A DNA stretch of 10,004 nucleotides from Treponema sp. (lineage in GTDB: Bacteria > Spirochaetota > Spirochaetia > Treponematales > Breznakiellaceae), in contig JAITFA010000093.1 of NCBI GenBank assembly GCA_031281685.1, forward strand, positions 1-10,004, written 5' to 3'. The translations under genes and the position numbers were made by a program. Below, piece after piece: positions 1 through 5,323 of this stretch. Under the pieces are notes generated by a model. It saw only the letters and a list, made by a program, of their open reading frames with translations, was not told the DNA's origin and made no database searches. How positions within the stretch are numbered: position 1 is the stretch's first letter; each line of letters opens with the position of its first letter.

Positions 1-483
1 AGAGACGTGGTGTCAACCGAGCGATATCGGGTGTCAGACATTGGTGTCAGAGACATTGGTACCAGAGACGCAGTGGCTTACCCGTGAGGTGCCAGAGATG
101 CAGTGGCTTACCCGTGAGATGTCAGAGACGCAGTGGCTTATGAGGTGTCAGACGTGGGTGTCAGAGATGTTGGCGCCAGAGACGGGATGTCAACCGAGCA
201 GTTTCGGGTGTCAGAGACCGTGGTGTCAGAGACGCAGTGGCTTACCCGTGAGGTGTCAGACGGTGGTGCCAGAGACGCAGTGGCTTATGAGGTGTCAGAC
301 GTGGGTGTCAGAGATGTTGGCGCCAGAGACGTGGTGTCAACCGAGCAGTATCGGGTGTCAGACGATGGTGTCAGAGATGGAGTGTGAACCGAGCAGTATC
401 GGGTGTCAGAGACGCAGTGGCTTATGAGGTGTCAGACGTTGGTGTCAGAGACATTGGTGTCAGAGACGGGGTACACGGGTTTG
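1..483. repeat. Mosaic array of GTGTCAGA-headed modules, non-coding
   Basis: The stretch divides almost without remainder into about two dozen modules that start with GTGTCAGA or a near variant (GTGCCAGA, GCGCCAGA, ATGTCAGA, GTGTCAAC) and differ in their tails. Module types by length: A, 21 bp, GTGTCAACCGAGCAGTATCGG-like (10-30, 187-207, 334-354, 382-402); B, 13 bp, GTGTCAGAC plus four bases (31-43, 145-157, 253-265, 292-304, 355-367, 429-441); C, 15 bp (44-58, 158-172, 208-222, 305-319, 442-456); D, 30 bp with tail CAGTGGCTTACCCGTGAG (59-88, 89-118, 223-252); E, 26 bp, which is D lacking four bases (119-144, 266-291, 403-428); F, 14 bp (173-186, 320-333, 368-381, 457-470). Long open frames cross it on the plus strand, but many module lengths are not multiples of three. 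The same module is therefore read in different frames (QWLTREV in one copy, RSGLPVRCQ in another), which argues against translation. The array probably continues left of the window. Confidence 0.88.
119..470. repeat. Higher-order block E-B-C-F(-A) present three times
   Basis: Inside the mosaic the modules recur in a fixed order. E-B-C-F-A occupies 119-207 and again 266-354. E-B-C-F without the A module occupies 403-470. The first two blocks are nearly identical over about 85 bp and lie 147 bp apart; the third starts 137 bp after the second. Between blocks the filler differs: C-D-B after the first, and B-F-A after the second. This hierarchy suggests segmental duplication by unequal recombination or slippage acting on an already modular array. 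It was recognised by eye and not by alignment software. Confidence 0.75.
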
Positions 484-508
484 AAGTGTTCCAACCGTCC
501 AGTTAAAG

Positions 509-669
509 GTGTCTGATCCGACTGGATCAGAGTGTCTGATCCGACTGGATCAGGGTGTCTGATCCGAGCGGATCTGGGTCTCTGATCCGACTGGATCAGA
601 GTGTCTGATCCGACTGGATCAGAGTGTCTGATCCGACTGGATCAGAGTGTCTGATCCGAGCGGTTAAGG
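509..669. repeat. Seven tandem 23-bp palindromic repeats
   Basis: Units start at 509, 532, 555, 578, 601, 624 and 647 with an exact 23-bp period. The consensus is GTGT, then arm CTGATCC, a GACT spacer, arm GGATCAG and a final A. Each standard unit therefore carries a perfect 7-bp inverted repeat with a 4-nt loop. The unit at 555 has spacer GAGC and a right arm altered to GGATCTG. The unit at 578 begins GTCT. The last unit (647-669) has GAGC and a right arm decayed to GGTTAAG. There are no unique spacers, so this is not a CRISPR array. It may form a row of hairpins in RNA or a cluster of protein-binding sites; nothing in the window identifies a binding protein. Confidence 0.92.
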
Positions 670-697
670 CGCTTTAACCAGTCTGTTAAATGAACAG
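662..697. other. Two small dyads between the repeats and the ligA 3' end
   Basis: GGTTAA at 662-667 pairs with TTAACC at 674-679, and CTGTT at 683-687 pairs with AACAG at 693-697. The first dyad grows out of the last 23-bp unit. Read on the minus strand both lie just downstream of the ligA stop codon, so they could help end that transcript. Neither is followed by a U-run, so a classical intrinsic terminator is not supported. The remaining bases to 743 show nothing else recognisable. Confidence 0.35.
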
Positions 698-743
698 TGA
701 AAGCCGCTTGTTTGAGTGCTATGATAGGTGTACTAGCCTTGCG

Positions 744-2735
744 CTAGCATCCCGCGGAAGTAAACGCCGACGACTTGGTCATCTCAAACAAAAAGCCGTC
801 ATTGCCAGTGTTTTTTGCTTTCGCGGGGTCGGCTAATATTGCCAGAAACGCGGTTTCGTCAATGATTGGGATGCCGTAACTCTGGGCTTTCTTGTTTTTA
901 GCGGAACCAGACTCCGGATCATTGGTAACAAGGTAGGAAAGGTCTTTGGTTATTGATGCCTTTACCTGTCCGCCCAGTCGCTGTACCTTTTCTTCGGCTT
1001 CGTTTCGCCGCATGGCTCGCAGCTCGCCGGTGAAACAGAATGACACGCCGCGTAATGGCAGTTCCGCCTCGGTGGGCGGCGGCGCGATGCTGATGAAGCC
1101 AGCCGCCAGTACCTTATCCATCTCAGCGGCGCTTGCGGCAAGTCCATCAACAATGGTCTTTGCGGTAACTTCGCCCAGCCCGTATACGGAGGCAAGCTCA
1201 TCCACTGTGGCGGCGCGGAGTTTTTCCAGCGTGTCAAAGCCGGACATAAGCACTTTTTCCATGATGGCCTCGGCAACGCCGTCAAAGTCAAAGCCCGCGA
1301 TAAAAGCCGAGAGAGGCAATGCGCGTTTCTTGCGGATGTTGCGTACCACTTTGGCTGCGGAAAGCTCGCCCATGTGTTCGAATTCAGCGACTTCCTGAGC
1401 GGTCAGTGTATACAGATCGCTGATATGCCGCACCCGCTCTTTGTCGAAGAGCTTTTTTGTCAGTTTATCCCCCAGTTCCCGAATATCCAGCACCGCGATC
1501 CACTTCTGAAGCCGATGGAGGAGGCGCTTGGGACAGTCAGGGTTAGGGCAATAGAGCCGCGTTCCCGCGTCAATCAACGCGGCGCCGCACACGCCGCAGA
1601 TGGCGGGGAACTCAATGTCCCGCTCCGGGTCTTTCATTGGCAGGGGAGCAATGCCCTCGATTTTCGGTATGATTTCGCCACGCTTCACCACTGACACCAG
1701 CGAACCAATCTTCAAGCCCAGTTTGCGGATCATGTCAGGGTTATTGAGACTTGCCCGCTGTACTGTGGTTCCAGCCAAGTGTACCGGATCAATGATGCCG
1801 ACCGGCGTATAGGTCGCGCCAGCCTCGCTCCATTCCACAGCTCTGAGTACGCTGTAGGCCACTTCCAGATCGAACTTAAAGGCGATTTGCCGCTCAGGGC
1901 GGGCTCGGCGGAGGTCGGCCATGTTGGTGTCACGATCCTTGACCACCAAGCCGTCAATGTCGATGGGCAGGCTATCACGGACAGCGGCAAGCTCAGTTCG
2001 ATAGGCGATGATGTCTTCAGCGCTGCTTAAGCCGGTGAATTCGCGGGTTTCGGCAATGGAAAAGCCGCGCTCTTTCAGCCACGAGAGCTTTTGTACCTCA
2101 TCAACAAAAAAAGCGTCATTATCCGACGCGGCGGCGTCATAGACTATGAGGGTCAGGTCTTCACAGCCCTCGCCGCCCTTGCGCCGCATGATCCCATTCG
2201 CGGCGTTGCGGCAGTTTGCCTTGCCCGCATACTTCGTCTTCCAAACTTCGCGGGTCATAAGCACCTCGCCCCGAATCCCGCCGGTGAAGGGAACGCCCAG
2301 TTCCGCGACAAGCCCGCCCATACGCCGAACATTTCGCGTGATGTCGTCGCCAATCACGCCATCCCCACGGGTAAGCGCCCGCAAGAGCTTACCGTTCTCG
2401 TATTGCAGCTCAAGGCTTGCTCCGTCGAGCTTGTACTGCGCGATGAAGCCGTTTGCCGGCGCGATCTTCTCTGCCCATGCGCGAAAGTCTTCGGGATTCG
2501 CGGCTTTGTCTTGGCTGCCCATGGGTATAAGATGGCGCGCCTTGGGGAAACCGTCAGTATTGTCAGCCCCAATTCTGGTCAACAGAGGGCTGTCAGGCTT
2601 GAGTTGCTTTAACTCGTCCCATAAGCGGTCAAATTCAGCATCAGAGATTTCCGCTTCCCCATTATAGTACGATGCCTGATACCCGATGATAAGTTCTTCC
2701 AGTGTGCTTATACGCTCGTTTTGTTTTCTTGTCAT
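744..2735 (-). CDS. ligA: NAD+-dependent DNA ligase (LigA)
   Basis: This enzyme seals nicks in duplex DNA during replication and repair, using NAD+ to adenylate itself. The 663-residue product is near the usual length. Domain Ia (about 1-70) contains ISDAEFDRL. The adenylation domain has the active-site lysine in KLDG (Lys102), TRGDG (122-126), RGE (155-157), IDGLVVK (260-266) and the lysine of AFKFD (285-289). An OB-fold follows (TPVG near 310, then VVKRGEIIPKI). A four-cysteine zinc finger uses Cys380, Cys383, Cys396 and Cys401. Helix-hairpin-helix segments include FEHMGELSAAKV and VYGLGEVTAKTI. A BRCT domain spans about 560-635, and a 28-residue tail follows it. The start ATG overlaps the trmB stop codon as ATGA, with AAGGA just upstream. 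Oddities: the usual PMLSLDN-type motif reads PMGSQDK here, and some NMN-contact positions of domain Ia are changed (Phe35 for Tyr). The catalytic motifs are intact, so an active ligase is expected. Confidence 0.97.
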   Translation of the reverse strand: MTRKQNERISTLEELIIGYQASYYNGEAEISDAEFDRLWDELKQLKPDSPLLTRIGADNTDGFPKARHLIPMGSQDKAANPEDFRAWAEKIAPANGFIAQYKLDGASLELQYENGKLLRALTRGDGVIGDDITRNVRRMGGLVAELGVPFTGGIRGEVLMTREVWKTKYAGKANCRNAANGIMRRKGGEGCEDLTLIVYDAAASDNDAFFVDEVQKLSWLKERGFSIAETREFTGLSSAEDIIAYRTELAAVRDSLPIDIDGLVVKDRDTNMADLRRARPERQIAFKFDLEVAYSVLRAVEWSEAGATYTPVGIIDPVHLAGTTVQRASLNNPDMIRKLGLKIGSLVSVVKRGEIIPKIEGIAPLPMKDPERDIEFPAICGVCGAALIDAGTRLYCPNPDCPKRLLHRLQKWIAVLDIRELGDKLTKKLFDKERVRHISDLYTLTAQEVAEFEHMGELSAAKVVRNIRKKRALPLSAFIAGFDFDGVAEAIMEKVLMSGFDTLEKLRAATVDELASVYGLGEVTAKTIVDGLAASAAEMDKVLAAGFISIAPPPTEAELPLRGVSFCFTGELRAMRRNEAEEKVQRLGGQVKASITKDLSYLVTNDPESGSAKNKKAQSYGIPIIDETAFLAILADPAKAKNTGNDGFLFEMTKSSAFTSAGC

Positions 2736-3436
2736 ATTTTTCCTTGTTTGAAGTATAACTCCCGGACGATATGCTGTTTTTCAATGCCTTTCCGCTCAAA
2801 CCGGGTTTCAGGCCGCCAGCTCTGGGGTAAGGCAAAGCCGTCGTAGGCGTTGAGCAGTCCCTGGGTGGCGCTAAGTTCCGCCAGCGCCCAGTCGCCATAC
2901 TCAGCCCAGTCAGTAACCATGTAGAGATAGCCGCCGGGGACCAGGCGCGATGCAAGCAAGTCCGTGAAAGGCCGGGTGATGAGGCGGCGCTTATGATGGC
3001 GCTTCTTGGGCCAAGGGTCCGGGAAAAAGATATGAAAACCCGCGACAGAAGCCGCGGGAATCATACGTTCCAGCGTTTCAACCGCGTCGTGTTCAATGAT
3101 ACGGACATTGCTAAGGTTCCGTCGCTCAATTTCCCAGAGCAGCTTACCGATTCCGGGCCGGTGTACCTCAATACCCAGATAGTTCACCCCGGGGTTCGCC
3201 TCCGCGATCATAGCGGTAGCAATGCCCATGCCAAAGCCAATCTCGATGATGAGCGGGTTCCGCTTGCTAAAGACTGAGGTATAGTCCAGCGCTACAGTGT
3301 CAAACGGAATACCATAGCGAGGAAACAGGGCTTCATAGGAACGCCGCTGGCTATCGCTCATGCGTCCAGCGCGTAAGACATAGCTTCTTATCCGGTACTC
3401 TTGCGCCGCGCTCTGCTCACTCATTTCCTTATCCAT
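2732..3436 (-). CDS. trmB: tRNA (guanine-N7-)-methyltransferase (TrmB)
   Basis: TrmB transfers a methyl group from S-adenosylmethionine to N7 of G46 in the variable loop of tRNAs. From the chosen start the product has 234 residues, normal for the family. Visible motifs are the SAM-binding EIGFGMG (about 65-71), GIEVHRPGIG (about 88-97), the family signature FFPDPWPKKRHHKRRL (about 137-152), TDW (about 175-177) and a C-terminal TRFERKG. A longer reading frame would begin at 3502, but it would overlap the upstream lipoprotein gene by 61 bp. The ATG at 3436, 5 nt after that gene's stop, is preferred. An ATG at 3424 has AAGGA too close to serve it. No strong ribosome binding site precedes 3436, so translation may be coupled to the gene upstream. 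The stop codon overlaps the ligA start. Confidence 0.95.
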   Translation of the reverse strand: MDKEMSEQSAAQEYRIRSYVLRAGRMSDSQRRSYEALFPRYGIPFDTVALDYTSVFSKRNPLIIEIGFGMGIATAMIAEANPGVNYLGIEVHRPGIGKLLWEIERRNLSNVRIIEHDAVETLERMIPAASVAGFHIFFPDPWPKKRHHKRRLITRPFTDLLASRLVPGGYLYMVTDWAEYGDWALAELSATQGLLNAYDGFALPQSWRPETRFERKGIEKQHIVRELYFKQGKI

Positions 3437-3441
3437 AAAAC

Positions 3442-4101
3442 TTACCGTATCGCAATCAGATCGGTTAATGCGGAAGTCTGGTATTCCGCGTCCTCTGCCC
3501 ACAGCGCCAGCGCCCTGACATTTGATGAAAGCCCCAGCGACGCGATAGTGCCACTCAGGTTTTCTACGCGCACAGTTCGCGCAATGTTGCCTTCCCCGTC
3601 ATAACAGATAAACGAATGGCTGGGATAACTTGACTCAATCGTATAGTTACCCTCAGACACATTGAAGAGTGGAAACGGATGACGCGGTTCAACTGGCGCG
3701 TCAAAGGCAAGCGTCCGCTCGGTTCGTTCCCCGCCTTTGTTTATCAGCGCCACGCGGTACTGACCTCGCGGCAGGCTTTCATTATCCGGCATGGCAATGG
3801 CGCGACTTCCGATCCATGTTTTACCGTTGTCGTCAAAGCTGATCCAGTCCTCAAACGAGAGCTGCCAGCGCAGCCCTTCATGATCGTGATACAGGTACAG
3901 ATTCTCAAGGTTTTCGATCCCGTCATCGTCTTCCGCCAGCACGAAAAACGAGAATCGCTCTTCCGGTGCGCCCTGGCCTTGGTAGTACACAAGCTGTATG
4001 ACGCCGTAGGGGATACGGGGCGCGCTTCGGGAACACGCGAGGCACAGGAAAAAAGTGCTTGTTATCATTGTTATCAACAGAAAAAACGTGAACTTCTTCA
4101 A
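3442..4101 (-). CDS. Putative lipoprotein of unknown function, TTG start
   Basis: I do not recognise a named family. With the TTG at 4101 as start the product has 219 residues and begins MKKFTFFLLITMITSTFFLCLAC: a positive N-terminus, a hydrophobic core of about 18 residues, and a likely lipid-attachment cysteine at position 23 (Cys20 is possible). LCLAC does not fit the strict enterobacterial lipobox but suits looser spirochaete ones. The mature part is rich in aromatic and acidic residues (for example AEDDDGIENLENLYLYHDHEGLRW at about 56-79 and FEDWISFDDNGKTWIG at 83-98), has no further membrane segment, and looks like a beta-rich envelope domain. This is the first gene of the operon with trmB and ligA, 5 nt before trmB. 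An upstream TTG at 4164 would add 21 residues ahead of the signal peptide and is less likely. A cell-envelope location is inferred from the signal sequence only. Confidence 0.82.
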   Translation of the reverse strand: MKKFTFFLLITMITSTFFLCLACSRSAPRIPYGVIQLVYYQGQGAPEERFSFFVLAEDDDGIENLENLYLYHDHEGLRWQLSFEDWISFDDNGKTWIGSRAIAMPDNESLPRGQYRVALINKGGERTERTLAFDAPVEPRHPFPLFNVSEGNYTIESSYPSHSFICYDGEGNIARTVRVENLSGTIASLGLSSNVRALALWAEDAEYQTSALTDLIAIR

Positions 4102-4109
4102 GACAGCAA

Positions 4110-4114
4110 CCTCT
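4110..4114 (-). promoter_or_regulatory. Ribosome binding site that fixes the lipoprotein start
   Basis: On the minus strand AGAGG lies 8 nt before the TTG at 4101. Starting there gives a clean MKKF signal peptide. No comparable site serves the alternative TTG at 4164. Confidence 0.65.
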
Positions 4115-4197
4115 GCCTTATCATAGCCGAGTACCAGAGCGAAGTTCCAGTCGTCTGGCGGCAATTCTAGCGCGTCGGCTTTACCGGCAGAAGCAAG

Positions 4198-4227
4198 TTA
4201 TGACAAAGATTTACTCTTTTTCAGCAA
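4198..4227 (-). promoter_or_regulatory. Weak candidate promoter for the lipoprotein-trmB-ligA operon
   Basis: Read on the minus strand, TTGCTG (4227-4222) and TCATAA (4203-4198) are separated by 18 bp. Both are imperfect matches to housekeeping -35 and -10 boxes. They would give a leader of roughly 90 nt before the TTG start. This is the best candidate in the 260-bp divergent region. I see no convincing plus-strand promoter for the corrinoid gene there, only AT-rich sequence at 4236-4280. Confidence 0.25.
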
Positions 4228-4361
4228 ACTATGTGATTGCTAATACTTATACCGTAGTTCATCATATTTTAGTATTTAAGCAGGTATTGTCGTTACCCTG
4301 ACTCTGGGGTGCGTGGACTGAAATAAACGAACAGATAAAAAAACAAAGAAGGAGTATATTT

Positions 4362-5006
4362 ATGAGTGATTTTTCGGGTAACTTTACTGAAATTTCCGAG
4401 CTTTTGCAGAAAGGAAAGGCAAAAGATATTGTTGTGGCTGTTCAGAAAGCGCTGGAAGCGGGAGCTTCGCCGGCGGATATTCTGGACAAAGGACTAATCA
4501 CGGGCATGAACCTGATTGGCAAGAGATTCAGGGACGGCGAGGTCTTTGTGCCGGAGGTGCTTATTGCCGCACGTGCGATGAATAAAGCGAGCGCCGCGCT
4601 CAAGCCTGCGCTGGCGCAGGCTGGCGTTCAGCCGGTGGGTAAGGCTATCATCTGCACGGTTAAGGGAGACCTCCACGACATTGGTAAGAACCTTGTCAAG
4701 ATGATGGTTGAGGGCAAAGGCATTGAAGTGCTTGACCTCGGTGTTGACTGTAACCCGGAAAAGGTCATTGACGCTATCAAGACTTCCGGCGCAAAAGTTG
4801 TCTGCCTTTCAGCCCTCTTAACCACCACCATGATGGCACAGAAGGACATGATCGACGCCATCAAGCAGGCTGGACTCCGCGACCAGGTGAAGATCATGGT
4901 CGGCGGCGCTCCAGTTACCCAGAGTTTTGCCGAAGAGATTGGCGCGGACGCCTACACATCGGACGCTGCTTCCGCTGCTGAAGTCTGCCGCGCTTTTTTT
5001 GACTAG
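4362..5006 (+). CDS. Methyltransferase-type corrinoid (cobalamin-binding) protein
   Basis: This is a small corrinoid carrier of the MtaC/MtbC/MtmC type. In that family one methyltransferase loads a methyl group from a substrate such as a methylamine or methanol onto cobalt, and a second passes it on to a thiol or folate acceptor. The 214-residue product has the standard two domains. A helical cap occupies about 10-85 (including GMNLIGKRFRDGEVFVPEVLIAARAM). A Rossmann-like B12 domain occupies about 92-214 with the signature GDLHDIGKN, in which His105 should be the lower axial cobalt ligand, plus SALLTT (150-155) and VGGAPV (180-185). AAGGAG at 4349-4354, 7 nt before the ATG, is an excellent ribosome binding site. 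The gene appears monocistronic, with a terminator about 60 bp downstream. No substrate methyltransferase, acceptor methyltransferase or reactivation protein lies in the window, so the substrate cannot be assigned. Confidence 0.93.
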   Translation: MSDFSGNFTEISELLQKGKAKDIVVAVQKALEAGASPADILDKGLITGMNLIGKRFRDGEVFVPEVLIAARAMNKASAALKPALAQAGVQPVGKAIICTVKGDLHDIGKNLVKMMVEGKGIEVLDLGVDCNPEKVIDAIKTSGAKVVCLSALLTTTMMAQKDMIDAIKQAGLRDQVKIMVGGAPVTQSFAEEIGADAYTSDAASAAEVCRAFFD

Positions 5007-5062
5007 TTGTCTTGACGCAAACCTAGCAGGGCGGGCGGCGCTCAGTTTTGTATGCGTTTACT

Positions 5063-5091
5063 AGGGACGGGGAGTGATCCTCGCCCTTTTT
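5063..5091 (+). terminator. Intrinsic terminator after the corrinoid gene
   Basis: AGGGACGGGGA (5063-5073) pairs with TCCTCGCCCT (5078-5087) around a GTGA loop, with one bulged A and one G-U pair. A run of five T (5087-5091) follows. This is a classical Rho-independent shape and separates the corrinoid transcript from the chemoreceptor promoters. Confidence 0.85.
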
Positions 5092-5117
5092 ATGCGCAGA
5101 AGACTAAATAGCAATTA

Positions 5118-5144
5118 TAAAAATTTCCTCTAATAAGCCGATAA
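5118..5144 (+). promoter_or_regulatory. Sigma-28 (FliA-type) promoter upstream of the first chemoreceptor
   Basis: TAAA at 5118-5121 is followed after exactly 15 bp by GCCGATAA at 5137-5144. This matches the established core of motility and chemotaxis promoters read by sigma-28, with full agreement in the -10 octamer. Transcription would begin near 5151, giving a leader of about 170 nt before the ATG at 5324. It lies 26 bp downstream of the preceding terminator, so it can only serve the chemoreceptor gene. Confidence 0.8.
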
Positions 5145-5228
5145 GTTAAAAGGGACTAGTCATCGTGCGCCCATGATGTGCTAATGCTTATTCTTTGAAT
5201 GCTGGGCATGAGGTTTATAGAAAAGGGG

Positions 5229-5257
5229 TAGACGAACTATTATGAATATCTTATAAT
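5229..5257 (+). promoter_or_regulatory. Candidate housekeeping promoter for the first chemoreceptor
   Basis: TAGACG at 5229-5234 (four of six to the -35 consensus) is separated by 17 bp from a perfect TATAAT at 5252-5257. It would give a leader of about 60 nt. Dual control together with the upstream sigma-28 site is possible. The region is AT-rich, so chance agreement is a real alternative. Confidence 0.45.
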
Positions 5258-5323
5258 TTAAGAAAAATTCGTGTTGAAGTCCGACTATAGGCGGCGAATT
5301 TGTTTAAAGAAAAGGAGTGGTTT

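Larger units (their letters stand above)
5007..5323 (+). other. Intergenic region with terminator and two promoters
   Basis: These 317 bases contain no credible gene. In order they hold the corrinoid gene terminator (5063-5091), a sigma-28-type promoter (5118-5144), a candidate sigma-70-type promoter (5229-5257) and the ribosome binding site AAGGAG (5312-5317) of the first chemoreceptor. Tiny ATG-led frames such as the one opening near 5200 are about ten codons long, lack ribosome binding sites and are not called. Confidence 0.7.

Noticed and set aside
41..427. Long open frame of 128 codons across the mosaic repeats (and an overlapping one at 133-387)
   Set aside because: It starts at a TTG with no ribosome binding site, and identical modules are read in different frames along it. 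The openness comes from the lack of stop codons in the repeat units.
509..669. CRISPR array
   Set aside because: The 23-bp units are contiguous with no unique spacers, and no cas genes are visible.
2091..2667. Two overlapping plus-strand open frames of 173 codons inside ligA
   Set aside because: They are antisense shadows of the ligA coding sequence, with no recognisable protein features or ribosome binding sites.
3437..3502. N-terminal extension of TrmB
   Set aside because: It would overlap the lipoprotein gene by 61 bp and adds residues unlike the TrmB N-terminus. The ATG at 3436 gives a normal length.
4102..4361. Cobalamin riboswitch upstream of the corrinoid gene
   Set aside because: I could not find a B12-box-like conserved core or a convincing multi-stem structure in the AT-rich leader.
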